Counted from the first letter of the stretch, positions 8,954-17,995 are shown. The stretch is 64,000 bases of DNA from Streptomyces hygroscopicus (GCA_002021875.1 CP018627.1:9610001-9674000); one strand, 5' to 3'. The notes: a model not told the origin generated them from the letters alone. Numbers and translations are program-made.

Positions 8954-9342
8954 TCAGGGGGCGGAGACGGCGCGTACGGCCGTCATCATGGCAGTCCGGA
9001 AGGTCTGCTGCCGGTCGGAGGCCGGTGTCCGCGGGGCGAGCGACTTCAGGGCTGGGGACGCGTTGGCCCACGCGGTGACCAGCCCCAGCAGAGCGGCCAT
9101 GAGGTCTACGGGCTCGATGTGTGTGCCGACCTTCCCGCGGGCCTGCGCGGCGGAGATCGCCTGCGGCTTGGTGCGGTACGCGTCGACCTCGACCGGGATC
9201 GGCTCGGGGCGCTCCAGGAGGGCCCATGCGGTGAGCCTCAGCACGCCGGGGCGCTGTTGGCGGAGGTCGAACAGTGCGCCGGCGTAGCCGGGGAGGTCGT
9301 CCGGTGTGAAGGGCACGGTGTCGGCGAGGCTGACCAGCGCCT
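8954..9342 (-). pseudogene. TetR-family regulator, C-terminal part only
   Basis: From about 9342 down to a TGA at 8954 the complement reads a typical TetR ligand domain: LADTVPFTPDDLPGYAGALF, RPGVLRLTAWALLERPE, an AQARGKVG segment, then LMAALLGLVTAWANASPAL and ALAPRTPAS. The DNA-binding N terminus (about 60-70 residues) is missing, and the frame continues without homology into antisense of the next gene. The cut edge meets the cut edge of the SDR remnant, pointing to one deletion of their shared divergent promoter. Confidence 0.7.
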
Positions 9343-9835
9343 TGCCGACGGCGGGCGGATCATCCAGATCGCCAGCGTCGGTGGGCAGGTCGCCTTTCCC
9401 GCCATGAGCTATTACCACGCCACCAAGTGGGCGATCGAAGGCTTCTGGGAGTCCGCCGCCGCGGAACTCACCCCCTTCGGAATCGATGTCACCCTCGTGG
9501 AACCGGGCGTCGCCCGCACCCAGTTCGGTGGCGCGAGCGCCGTCCTGGGCCCGCCGCTGGACGTCTACGCCGACGGCCCGTCCGGTCAGCTGCGTGCCAT
9601 GCTCACCGGCCGGGCCCCGGCCATACCGGCGCCCGGCGACCCCACGAAGATGGCCGAGGCGATCATCGCCTCGGCCGACCGGCCGGAAGCCGTCAAGCGC
9701 CTCACCCTCGGCTCCGACGCATACCACCTGGCCACCGCCGCGCTGCGCCAGCGCCTCGAGTCGCTGGAAGCCGCCAAGGAGTTGGCCTACTCGACGGACG
9801 CCGACGATTACGCGGCCACGGCCACCCGCGCTTGA
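9343..9835 (+). pseudogene. Short-chain dehydrogenase, C-terminal half only
   Basis: About 164 residues begin abruptly with DGGRIIQIASVGGQVAFP and carry the SDR active site (S in IASVGGQ, YHATK), the PG motif (VEPGVARTQFG) and a normal C terminus to TGA 9835. The cofactor-binding TGxxxGIG half and any start codon are absent. Upstream sequence belongs to the oppositely oriented TetR remnant. It was presumably the target gene of that TetR regulator. Confidence 0.75.
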
Positions 9836-9851
9836 ACCCGAGGACATTCCC

Positions 9852-10268
9852 GTGAAGCGCTTCACCAGCGAGACCGTCTTGATCACCGGAGCCACCGGAA
9901 GTCTCGGTACCGCCATGGCCCATGCCTTCGGGTATGAGGGCGCCAACGTCGTCGTCGCCGCCCTTCGGGCGGATGAGGGCGCCCAGCTCGCCGCCGCCCT
10001 GCCCGGTACGGCGATGTCCGTCAACCTCGACGTCACCAGCGAAGACCTCTGGACCCGGGCCGTCCAGGCCACCGAGGAACGGCTCGGCCCGGTCGATGCC
10101 GGCGCCGTCGAGGTGGAGCCGCTGGAGTTCAACGGCGAGCCGCGGCCGGAGGGCGTCGACCGCGCCGAGGTGACGTTCACCCGGGAGGGCCGCTTCTCCG
10201 GGCTCGCGCTCGGCGTGCGTCTGTGGGTGGCCGAGGGCGACGAGCCGATCGACTCGCTGTTCCAGTGA
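9852..10268 (+). pseudogene. In-frame chimera: SDR N terminus joined to a foreign C-terminal piece
   Basis: A GTG at 9852 opens a 138-residue frame. Residues 1-82 are a normal SDR Rossmann start (VLITGATGSLGTAMAHAFG, then NLDVTSEDLW), ending at ERLGPVD where an SDR would enter its NNAG segment. Residues 83-138 are unrelated: VEPLEFNGEPRPEGVDRAEV and FSGLALGVRLWVAEGDEPID, which I take to be an internal piece of an SAM-dependent methyltransferase-like protein. The frame stops after DSLFQ; a further short piece ending FHRWMFPED may be its displaced tail (about 10276-10337). There is no active site, so function is doubtful. The SDR identity is firm, the second parent tentative. Confidence 0.6.
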
Positions 10269-10492
10269 GCTCGGCGCATCGTCCGGACGGTTCCCGCGAG
10301 ACGGTCTTCCATCGCTGGATGTTCCCCGAAGACTGACACCACCCCACCCCGTCCTGCGGGCCCCGCCCCTTCGGCCGTTTCCTGTTCGACGGTGTCCTGC
10401 GGGGGTACGCAGCGAGCCGGCTGTCCAAGCGCCCAAGATCTCTCTACGGTGGGTCCGACTGCCCTGTGGGGCCGGAAAGCGAAGGGGGCTGT

Positions 10493-12997
10493 GTGGAAGC
10501 GGAGTTGGCGGCGCTCGCCGCGTCAGGGGCGACAACGCTGGTCGGGCTGATGGTCTCGGAGTCGTGGGAACGGGCGAAGGGCGGGCTGGCCCGCTTCTTC
10601 GGACGACGCGCTGCGGGGCAGGCGGCCGAGGATGAACTGCGGGCGTCCAGCGCGGAGTTGGACGGAGCGCGGGCAGCGGGAGACGCGGGCGCCCAAGCCG
10701 ACATCCAGGCCCGGTGGCGACAGCGACTGGAAGACATTTTCCAGGAGGACCCCGCTGCCGCGGAAGAACTGGCACAGCTGCTGTCCGAGCTCGCTCCGGA
10801 CGCGTCGCGCACTTTCGTCAGTCTGGTCAGCGGAGGGGTGAACTACGGTCCGGCCTTTCAGGGGTCGCACATTCACGGTGGCATCACCTTCAATGTCCGG
10901 CCGGCGCCATTGGCCGAGCGGAACAGGCCCGATCAAGTACCGGTCGTGACCGTGCCATTCAGCAATCGGACGGCCGAACTCGCGCGCCTGGACGAAGCCC
11001 TCGGGACGAGAGCCGGTGACCACGGATCCGTTGGTGTCGGAGTGCTGGACGGACTCCCTGGAGTGGGCAAGACGACCATGGCGTGGCGGTGGGCGGACAG
11101 AACCCGGGGACGCTTCCCGGACGGGCAGCTGTACGTGGATTTCGCCGCCCTGCGTGATCAGTCCGGGGCGGCGAGCGCGGCTGGTGCGGACGTCTCGGAG
11201 GCTCTTGCCATGTGTCTGCGGTCGCTGCCGGGGAGCGGCGACGGCATTCCGAGTTCACTGGCGGAGCGGACCAACCTGTTCCGGTCGCGCTCGGCCAATC
11301 TGCGTATCCTGCTCGTCCTTGACGACGTGAATCAGCCCGCACAGGTCCGTGCCCTGATCCCCAAGGGGGCGGGCAGCGCGGTTCTGGTGACGAGCCGAGG
11401 CAGGCTCGGTGAGCTGGCCATGAACGGGGCGCGGTTGATCTCCGTCAAACCCCTGGACGCGCATGGCGGGCTGGAACTGCTGAAGGACCGGTGCGGCGCG
11501 GGGGCGGTCGAGGCCGAAGCGGAGGCCGCGAAACGTCTGGTGGTGCTGTGCGACGGGCTGCCGGTGGCCCTGCAGATCGTAGCGGCCCGTCTGCTGGCCG
11601 ATGACACCCTCACCATGACCGAACTGGCGGCCGAACTCGACGATGAGGCCGTAAGGCTTGCGGGGATGGCACTGGAGGGAGAGGAGTTCTCGGTGTCCGC
11701 TGTTCTGGGGCCTTCCTACCGGCTGCTGGCGCCCGCCGCGGCCCGGCTGTACCGGCTGCTCGGGTGGCTTCCGACCGGTAGCTTCGACGCCGGTGTGGCG
11801 GCGGTCGCCGCGGATATCGACACGCGGAGCGCGAAGCGGCTGCTGGGTGTCCTGGCGAAGGCCAGCCTCGTCGACCTCATGGGTGACGGCCGTTACCGCA
11901 TGCACGATCTGGTCCGTCTGCACGCACGAGAGCGGGCGGCGGAGGAGGAGCCGGAGAGCGAGCACGCGGCGCTCACCGAGCGGGTGGGCACGCACTATCT
12001 CGTCCTCACCGCCTTCGCCGACCGGGCGATGCGCGAGGACCGGCTGCGGGTCGCCAGACTGTCCGCGCTGCTCCGGGACGCCGACAACCCGTTCGCCGTC
12101 GCCGACGGGCCTTCCCCGCTGGAGTGGATGGACACCGAGCGGCCCGCCATCCTGGCGGTACTGCGCACGGCTGTCGGGCACCGGCTGCACACCTTGGCCT
12201 GGCCGCTGGCCGAGGCGTTCACGGCGCTGTTCCTGCACCGCCGCTACCTCGGGGCCTGGAAGGAGTCGCTGGAGCTGGGCGTGGAGGCGGCCGCGGCGGC
12301 AGCGGTAGCGGCGCGTACGGCGGAGGAGATCGAGCTGGCCACGGCGGCCGAGGCGCGATTGCGCAGCCTGCTGTCGCGCCCGTTGCTCGACCTCGGTGAG
12401 AACGATCGCGCGGGAGCCGAACTGGAGCGGGCCGCCGCCCTCGCCGAGGCGGCCGGCGACCTCGTCGTACGCGCCTCCGCGCTGGAGTTCCTCGGGCGGT
12501 ACCGGGATCTCCACGAGCCGTCCCGATCCGTCGAGACGTACCAGCTCTCCCTCGAACTCAACGAGCGTGCCGGAGAAGCCCGAGGCGCGGCGATCGCCGC
12601 CTTCTTCCTCGGGCGCGCGCAGGACGCGCGGGGCGATCACGCGGAGGCCATGGCCACGCTGCTCCGGGCGCGGACGGACTTCACGGCCCGGGAGGAGCCC
12701 GACCGGCGGATGGCGGCGCGGGCGAGCGCGGCCATCGGCGTCGTACACGGCCACCTCGGTGAGACCGAGGAGGCGATCCGTGAACTGCGCGAAGCCATCA
12801 GGGTGCTGGGCGAGGATGTGGGAGCGACACACTACGCGGCGGAGGCCCGGGAACACCTCGCCGACGTGGCGGAACGCGCGGGCGGGCGCGAGGACCTGGT
12901 GCGCGGGAATCTGCGGTGTGCCATCGAGATCTACGAGGCGACCGGCAACCCTCGGGCGGAGACGCTGCGCAGGCGGTTGGAGGCCCTCGACCACTGA
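10493..12997 (+). CDS. NB-ARC/TPR STAND ATPase
   Basis: An 834-residue protein from GTG 10493 (GAAGGGGG site 6 bp upstream). Residues 1-105 are a helical N-terminal module (AALAASGATTLVGLM...); a Gly/aromatic stretch (GVNYGPAFQGSHIHGG) links it to an AfsR-like NB-ARC ATPase with P-loop GLPGVGKTT (187-195), Walker B LLVLDDV (about 272-278), sensor VLVTSRGRL, a GLPVALQI motif and a winged helix (YRMHDLVRLHARERA). From about residue 560 on, the Ala/Leu-rich repeats fit TPR-like helices. It lacks the SARP DNA-binding domain of AfsR. Such proteins oligomerise when their repeats sense a ligand; the N-terminal module would be the output. Its target and ligand are unknown. It sits alone, with decayed genes upstream. 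Confidence 0.82.
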   Translation: MEAELAALAASGATTLVGLMVSESWERAKGGLARFFGRRAAGQAAEDELRASSAELDGARAAGDAGAQADIQARWRQRLEDIFQEDPAAAEELAQLLSELAPDASRTFVSLVSGGVNYGPAFQGSHIHGGITFNVRPAPLAERNRPDQVPVVTVPFSNRTAELARLDEALGTRAGDHGSVGVGVLDGLPGVGKTTMAWRWADRTRGRFPDGQLYVDFAALRDQSGAASAAGADVSEALAMCLRSLPGSGDGIPSSLAERTNLFRSRSANLRILLVLDDVNQPAQVRALIPKGAGSAVLVTSRGRLGELAMNGARLISVKPLDAHGGLELLKDRCGAGAVEAEAEAAKRLVVLCDGLPVALQIVAARLLADDTLTMTELAAELDDEAVRLAGMALEGEEFSVSAVLGPSYRLLAPAAARLYRLLGWLPTGSFDAGVAAVAADIDTRSAKRLLGVLAKASLVDLMGDGRYRMHDLVRLHARERAAEEEPESEHAALTERVGTHYLVLTAFADRAMREDRLRVARLSALLRDADNPFAVADGPSPLEWMDTERPAILAVLRTAVGHRLHTLAWPLAEAFTALFLHRRYLGAWKESLELGVEAAAAAAVAARTAEEIELATAAEARLRSLLSRPLLDLGENDRAGAELERAAALAEAAGDLVVRASALEFLGRYRDLHEPSRSVETYQLSLELNERAGEARGAAIAAFFLGRAQDARGDHAEAMATLLRARTDFTAREEPDRRMAARASAAIGVVHGHLGETEEAIRELREAIRVLGEDVGATHYAAEAREHLADVAERAGGREDLVRGNLRCAIEIYEATGNPRAETLRRRLEALDH

Positions 12998-13094
12998 CAC
13001 GCGCATGGGAACGCGCGGAGCGGTCTGTTGCGGAGCGGCCACCTCGGAGCGGCCACTTCACAGGGGCCAGTTCACAGCGGCCACCGCAGAGCCG

Positions 13095-14822
13095 CTACCC
13101 GGTCGGCCGGGCGGGACGCAGGCGCAGGATGACGTCCTCGTCCCGCAGGTCACCGATCCGCAGCGTCACCAGTGTGTCGTTCAACCGGAGCCCGGCACGC
13201 AGACACGCGTAGACGACCGCGGCGGGCAGGCCCGGATCCATCGCCGGTCCCGTGGCCGTCACCTCCACGGTCCGGCCGTCCCTGAGCCCGACCAGACAGC
13301 AGTTCCCGCGCACGGCCGATGCCGCGAGCAGGCTTCCGGGCAGCCGGGCGAGGGTGTCCTCGATCCAGCGCAGGGCCCCGACCGCGGTGGACGCGGGGTG
13401 GCGCCGGATGAGTACGGAGGCGCTTTCGGCCAGCCGGTGGTCGCGCTCGTCGTCGGTGCACGCCAGATGGGTGAAGGAGACGGGGGAACGGGGGAGGGCC
13501 GCGTCGTACGCCGAGACGGCTGCCGGAAAGCGGCACACGGTGACGGTCGGCTCTTCGCCGTCCCCGGTGACGCCGGTGGACACCTGCCATGAAGTGACCG
13601 GCGAGGCGGGCGGTTCCGGAACGGGAAGCGCGAGCGGGGACGGTGGCGGTGAAGGCGGCTCCGGGAGCTTCAGCAGGTGATAGACAGCGGTGCGGAGCCG
13701 GGCGAGGGCGTGGCCGGATTCGGCGAAGGCATGCTCGGCGACCGCCGCGTAACGCTGCGGCGTGTGCTCGCGAGCGACGTCCTCCACCTGCCGGCGCAGA
13801 TCCTTGTGGGCGTCCAGCCGGGGCGCGACGGCTGCCAAGCGGTGGACAGCCGTTCCGGGCACCGCGTCACGGCCGAACGCGGCCAGCAGCAGCGGCGTTC
13901 CGGCTGACGCTCCGTACAGTGTGACCGAGCCGTGGTCTCCGATGAGGACGTCCGCCGCGACGAGCGCGGGCCGCCACGCGTGGACGGTCGGCATCAGCAG
14001 CAGTCCCGCGTCCAAGGCGGCGGCCTGCAGCGTACGCATCTGCCACGCCCCATGTGCCGACCAGACATTGGGGTGGACGATCGCGCCGACCCGGTATTCG
14101 TCGCAGGGGAGCTGCGCGAGGAGGCGCGGCAGAACCTCCGGGTGACTCGCCAGAAGCGAGGTGGGGCCCCAGGTGGAGCTGACCATGACGAGACGCTGGT
14201 GTTCCGCGACACCCATCGCCTCTCGGTATGTCTCCCTGTGCGGCCGGCTGCCGACCAGCTCGTCGAAGCATGGGTCGCCGACCAGCAGCGTGCGCCCGGC
14301 CGCCTTCGGGTGGGCGGCGAGCAACTGCTCCTCCTGCGCCGGATGTGACACCGCCAGCCAGGCACGACCCGTCTCCAACAGGGAGTCCTTCACGACCCCT
14401 GAGAGCCTGTCGTGCGGACTCCGTGAGTCCGGCACGAGCTTCTGGAATCCGACGCCGTGCGGCAGCACGAGCACCGGGCAGTCGCCTTCCGGTACGTCGA
14501 TGTTCTCGCTGGCGGAGAGGATGAGGTCAGGGGCGGTGTGCCCGAGCTGCTCCCAGGGCATGACCCGACACCCGGTGTCACGGAGGAGGTCGAGGACGCC
14601 GGCGTTGAAGGCGGACGTGGGGTCGTAGGCGAAGACGACGGTCACACGGCTGTCATCGCGCAGAAGCGATGGGAGCGTTTCGAGGGCGCGTACGGTCGAG
14701 GTGACCGTACGGGCGGCGACGACCAGGGTGCGCTGGCCGCGGAAGGTGCTCCAACGGTGGGCGTCATGCCCCACGGGCACGCGAAGCGGCTGGCTACCGA
14801 ACAAGGCGGCCGCCTCTAACAA
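13095..14822 (-). CDS. GT-B-like protein related to CDP-glycerol glycerophosphotransferases
   Basis: A protein of about 575 residues from a TTG at 14822 preceded by GGAGG with a 7-nt spacer; the frame is also open up to 14975 through a tandem repeat, so the start is uncertain. The first 370 or so residues have a GT-B look: VVAARTVTSTVRALE, VLPHGVGFQ, ABC-like strand/helix alternation, VMVSSTWGPTSL, HPNVWSAHG and GDHGSVTLYG, the last two resembling nucleotide-binding parts of CDP-glycerol:glycerophosphotransferases. A Pro-rich linker (about 400) leads to a C-terminal beta-rich domain (to residue 575) of unknown role. The second codon would be TTA. Some Streptomyces relatives have been labelled translation initiation factor 2, which nothing in this sequence supports. 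Confidence 0.6.
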   Translation of the reverse strand: MLEAAALFGSQPLRVPVGHDAHRWSTFRGQRTLVVAARTVTSTVRALETLPSLLRDDSRVTVVFAYDPTSAFNAGVLDLLRDTGCRVMPWEQLGHTAPDLILSASENIDVPEGDCPVLVLPHGVGFQKLVPDSRSPHDRLSGVVKDSLLETGRAWLAVSHPAQEEQLLAAHPKAAGRTLLVGDPCFDELVGSRPHRETYREAMGVAEHQRLVMVSSTWGPTSLLASHPEVLPRLLAQLPCDEYRVGAIVHPNVWSAHGAWQMRTLQAAALDAGLLLMPTVHAWRPALVAADVLIGDHGSVTLYGASAGTPLLLAAFGRDAVPGTAVHRLAAVAPRLDAHKDLRRQVEDVAREHTPQRYAAVAEHAFAESGHALARLRTAVYHLLKLPEPPSPPPSPLALPVPEPPASPVTSWQVSTGVTGDGEEPTVTVCRFPAAVSAYDAALPRSPVSFTHLACTDDERDHRLAESASVLIRRHPASTAVGALRWIEDTLARLPGSLLAASAVRGNCCLVGLRDGRTVEVTATGPAMDPGLPAAVVYACLRAGLRLNDTLVTLRIGDLRDEDVILRLRPARPTG

Positions 14823-14838
14823 ACCGGCGCCTCCAACC

Positions 14839-14940
14839 GGCTCGCGGCTCGCGGCTCGCGGCTCGCGGCTCGCGGCTCGCGGCTCGCGGCTCGCGGCTCG
14901 CGGCTCGCGGCTCGCGGCTCGCGGCTCGCGGCTCGCGGCT
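14839..14940. repeat. Heptanucleotide tandem repeat, about 14.5 copies
   Basis: An uninterrupted run of the 7-mer CTCGCGG (plus strand) covers about 102 bp, right upstream of the putative ribosome site of the GT-B-like gene. Because 7 is not a multiple of 3, three copies encode one heptapeptide (REPRAAS) whatever the frame on the minus strand, and gain or loss of one copy shifts any frame that crosses it. No interruptions are seen, which suggests recent expansion. Confidence 0.9.
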
Positions 14941-15152
14941 ATGGTGCTTTTATCGCCTTTCAATCCGATTGGCAACCTTTCGGGCGGTCCGTGGCATTCC
15001 AGCGGTCAGTGGCAGCGGTGTGAATGCGTACACGGTAACGAATTACGCGACCGGCACCGCAAGGATCAGCGGCTGGGGCGTGATGACGGTCGGACGGGAG
15101 GAGAGGACGGCCACTGGTTTGGCCTGGCCGCGCCGTTTCCTACACTCGCGGC

Positions 15153-15377
15153 ATGAACAACTACACGTGCACCCATTGCGGCAACGTCGGTCTGGCGGAA
15201 GGTTTCATCGAGGACGCCGGTGAGCACTCGCGCGGATACGCGCGCTGGATCGAGGGCGCGATGGAGCGGGGATTTTTCGGGGGCGCCAAGCGGACGGGCC
15301 GTCCCCGGCGGCAGATAGTGGCGTTCCGCTGTCCTGAGTGCGGGCACCTCGAGCTGTTCGCCGCCGAGGAGGTGTAG
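15153..15377 (+). CDS. Small zinc-ribbon protein
   Basis: A 74-residue protein with two knuckles, CTHCG near the N terminus and CPECG near the C terminus, forming one zinc ribbon around a charged middle segment (AMERGFFGGAKRTGRPRRQ). The C terminus FAAEEV is acidic. Such stand-alone ribbons are common in actinobacteria and usually have unknown function; nucleic acid or protein binding is plausible. It is monocistronic and convergent with the FetB-like gene. Confidence 0.75.
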   Translation: MNNYTCTHCGNVGLAEGFIEDAGEHSRGYARWIEGAMERGFFGGAKRTGRPRRQIVAFRCPECGHLELFAAEEV

Positions 15378-15452
15378 TCGGCCCTCGTCGTCCCGGACGC
15401 CCGTGCGCGCGGTCTGCCCTTCATGCCCGCGGTGCCCGCGGGGGCATGCCCC

Positions 15453-16241
15453 TCACCTTCGACCGTCCTTGGGGCGGTGGAGGTGGCCGCGGGCGACGAG
15501 TTCGACGGTGCAGGCAACGGCCACCGCCTGGATCGCCATCAGGGCGACGAGGACGAACAGTTGGACCGCTCCCGCAGCGGTGGGGCTGGCGCCGCCCAGC
15601 AGCATGCCGACAAAGGCGCCCGGGAGTGTCACCAGTCCAACGGTGCGCGTCTGGTCGAGACCGGGCAGCAGGGCGTCCGACGCGGCCGGGCGGGCGATCT
15701 CCATCCGTGCGTCCCGGTCCGACAGCCCCAGGGCCAGGCCCGCCTCGTACTCACCGTGCCGCAGGCCGAGTTCGTCCAGCGCCCGCCGTCCCGACAGCAC
15801 GGTCGCGGTCAGCGCTCCACCGATGAAGATCCCGGTCACCGGAATCAGCACGATGCCCTTCAGGGGCACCAGGCCGGTCAGCAGCAGCAGGCTCACGACC
15901 GGCAGCACGCTCAGCGCGATGGGCCACAGTGCCAGCCACCACGACCGGTCCGGTGTCAGGCGCCGCCCGGCGGTCCACACCGCCACGCCCAGCATCAAGA
16001 TCAAGAAAGCCACCGTCGCGAGGCCCGAGCCCACCACCTTCGTGATGACCGCGGAGACGGCGGCCAACTGGAGCGCGGCACGCACACCGGCCAGCAGAAC
16101 CTGCCGGGCCCGGTGCGTGTGTACGTCCGGCGACAGATGGAAGAGGGCAACAGCCGCGATCGCGGCCAGGAGGAGGACGACGAGCAGTACGGCCAGTGTG
16201 GTGTTGACCGGCAGAAGGGAGGAGGCTGCGTTCAGATGCAT
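15453..16241 (-). CDS. fetB: UPF0014/FetB-like ABC exporter permease
   Basis: A 262-residue membrane protein of about seven segments starting at ATG 16241 (MHLNAASSLLPVN). It has family hallmarks: AARAALQLAAVS-like region after the second segment, EYEAGLALGLSDRDA, a DQTRTVGLVTLPGAFVGMLLGG block and VELVARG near the end. FetB forms an iron exporter with the ATPase FetA in E. coli. No ATPase gene adjoins here, so the partner must be encoded elsewhere. A perfect palindrome GGGGCATGCCCC (15441-15452) touches its stop codon and may be part of a bidirectional terminator with the convergent zinc-ribbon gene. Confidence 0.8.
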   Translation of the reverse strand: MHLNAASSLLPVNTTLAVLLVVLLLAAIAAVALFHLSPDVHTHRARQVLLAGVRAALQLAAVSAVITKVVGSGLATVAFLILMLGVAVWTAGRRLTPDRSWWLALWPIALSVLPVVSLLLLTGLVPLKGIVLIPVTGIFIGGALTATVLSGRRALDELGLRHGEYEAGLALGLSDRDARMEIARPAASDALLPGLDQTRTVGLVTLPGAFVGMLLGGASPTAAGAVQLFVLVALMAIQAVAVACTVELVARGHLHRPKDGRR

Positions 16242-16342
16242 GGTGCGGGCTACCTTCCGTGACTTCCGCTCTCGTCCGCGCCACGTTGCGGGTGACCGTG
16301 GTCGACAATACGGTGCGGTTCCGTGCCGCGTGGGAGTAGCTT

Positions 16343-17596
16343 CTACCGGTCGGTGAGCGAGCGGCGCTTTCGGCTCTGCGTACGTCGGCGGCTGCTCGCC
16401 GAGCCGCCGGTGGCCGGCCTGCGACCGGTGAGGAGAACCGTGAGGGCCGCGACCGCCATCACCGCGGACATCGTGGTGAAGCCGGTGGAGAAGGTGGCCG
16501 CTTGGGCTGCCAGGCCCAGCATGAGGGATCCGAGTCCGGTGCCCGCGTCGTAGCCGATGTTCCACGCGACTGAAGTCGTATGCCGGTTCTCCGCGCCCGC
16601 GTAGCTGAACGCCTGCACCAGCGTGAGGCTCTGCAGCCCTCCGTACGCCGCTCCCAGCACGACCAGTCCGGCCGGCAGGACGAGGACGGGGACGCTCTCC
16701 GATCCCACGGCCAGGGCGATCAGCGCCAGGCCCGCACACGCGGCCGAGACGAGGACGCCGCTGATCGGCCGCAGAGCGATCCGGTCGGCCAGCACTCCGC
16801 AGCCCCAACGGGACACCGCGGCGGTGGCGGTGAGGGCGAGAAGGGCCGTGGCGGCCAGTGTCGGGGTGGTGGTGAACTGCGGGGCGAAGGTCAGGACCGC
16901 ACCCCCCGCGGCCGTGACCAGGAGCAGCACGGTGAGCGGGAGCAGGATGCGCCGGAGCACCGTGGCCGTGGGGGCGGGGTGCCGCGGGTGGCTGTCCTGT
17001 GGCGCGGGGCTGCCGATGCGGGCCTCGACGACGCGGCCGAGGGCTCGTGTCCAGGGCAGTGCCAGGACGGGGAGAGCGCCGCACGCGATGATCGCGGGGA
17101 GGACGAACGTGTCCACCAGCCAGGGCGCCGCCGGGGTGAGGGCGACTTGGGGGAGCGCGACCGCGAAGCCGTAGAGGCCGATGGCCGCTCCCTGGCGTCC
17201 GCGTGGGGCCAGTGCGGTCGCGGCGGTGGATCCACAGACGGTGACGATGCCGAAGCCCGCTCCGCGGAGGGCTGTGGTCAGCAGGATGGGCAACAGGTGG
17301 TCGCTGAGGGCTTGCAGCAGGGCGGGCAGGCCGAGCAGGAGGGCACCGAGGACGAGGGTGCGGGTCCATCCGAGTACGCGAAGCGCCGTTTTGACGCACA
17401 ACTGGGCCAGGACGGTGGCGGCCATCAGAACGGCGGTGACGAGTCCGGCACCGAACTCATCCGCGCCTCCACTGACGGCCCATGCCGGGGAGACGGGCAG
17501 CAGCAGGGCGAATCCGGAGAAGCAGCAGAGCACCACCATCAGCAGGTGCGGTATACCCGGGGCCCGTATGACGGATTCTTTCGCGCGCTCGGACAT
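16343..17596 (-). CDS. MFS transporter (probable exporter)
   Basis: A 417-residue, 12-segment MFS protein. N-terminal half: FSGFALLLPVSPAW, then ALRGAGFGIVTVCGSTA; the middle loop (about 190-210) is Pro/His-rich; the C-terminal half has RWGCGVLADR and SVAWNIGYDAGTGLGS. The last 25 residues are Arg/Ser-rich and cytoplasmic. It is of the Bcr/YfcJ-like drug or metabolite efflux type, without specific substrate clues. It ends about 100 bp upstream of the FetB-like gene on the same strand and might be cotranscribed with it. Confidence 0.82.
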   Translation of the reverse strand: MSERAKESVIRAPGIPHLLMVVLCCFSGFALLLPVSPAWAVSGGADEFGAGLVTAVLMAATVLAQLCVKTALRVLGWTRTLVLGALLLGLPALLQALSDHLLPILLTTALRGAGFGIVTVCGSTAATALAPRGRQGAAIGLYGFAVALPQVALTPAAPWLVDTFVLPAIIACGALPVLALPWTRALGRVVEARIGSPAPQDSHPRHPAPTATVLRRILLPLTVLLLVTAAGGAVLTFAPQFTTTPTLAATALLALTATAAVSRWGCGVLADRIALRPISGVLVSAACAGLALIALAVGSESVPVLVLPAGLVVLGAAYGGLQSLTLVQAFSYAGAENRHTTSVAWNIGYDAGTGLGSLMLGLAAQAATFSTGFTTMSAVMAVAALTVLLTGRRPATGGSASSRRRTQSRKRRSLTDR

Positions 17597-17842
17597 GAAC
17601 CTCCTGTGGCAGGTCCCGCCGCCGTCACCCTGGCCGCGGCCGGGGAAATGTACCGCAGGCCCGGCTCGACGAAGCCCACGGCCGGAGTGCTGGACTCGCT
17701 GGCGAATCCGCTGTCCCTGCTGGCTGCCCGCAGCGGCGACCTGGCCGCCGTCGCCGTCAGCCTCCTAGCCCTCACCTGACCGTCTCGCCAGGTGGCTGGT
17801 CTTGGCCATGAACCCGACACGCGGTACGGTCGGTGCGATATC
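17597..17842. other. Intergenic stretch before the riboswitch
   Basis: Between the MFS start and the riboswitch. One plus-strand frame reads a protein-like tail (LDSLANPLSLLAARSGDLAA) to TGA at 17779, but with no start, domain or identifiable family; it may be a gene remnant. The cbt promoter should lie in the last 60-80 bp, but I could not pick a convincing one. Confidence 0.35.
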
Positions 17843-17946
17843 GACGACGGTAAGACGGAAGCCGGTGGGAATCCGGCACGGTCGCGCCACTGTGAGCGAG
17901 AGGTCCCGGACGGGGTCTCTCGTGAGTCAGACCCGTAGCCGTCGTC
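17843..17946 (+). promoter_or_regulatory. Adenosylcobalamin (B12) riboswitch
   Basis: The 5' leader of cbtB carries the conserved cobalamin aptamer: GCCGGTGGGAATCCGGCA (17861-17878) followed by CGCGCCACTGTGAGCGA, matching the B12 box, then a variable hairpin (GAGAGG...TCTCTC) and GAGTCAGACCCG. The closing P1 stem is ACGACGG (17844-17850) with CCGTCGT (17939-17945). It lies 50 bp before the cbtB start. Binding of adenosylcobalamin is expected to switch off cbtBA and probably cobF. Confidence 0.9.
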
Positions 17947-17995
17947 CTGTGCTCCACCGAGATGGGACGCGAACTCCCTTAAGGAGGCCCTGGCC

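Noticed and set aside
11255-13042. 595-codon minus frame opposite the NB-ARC gene
   Set aside because: Low-complexity antisense translation; the plus frame holds all ATPase motifs.
17605-17779. Plus-strand tail ending LAAVAVSLLALT
   Set aside because: Protein-like but no start, family or ribosome site; kept only as a note in the intergenic entry.
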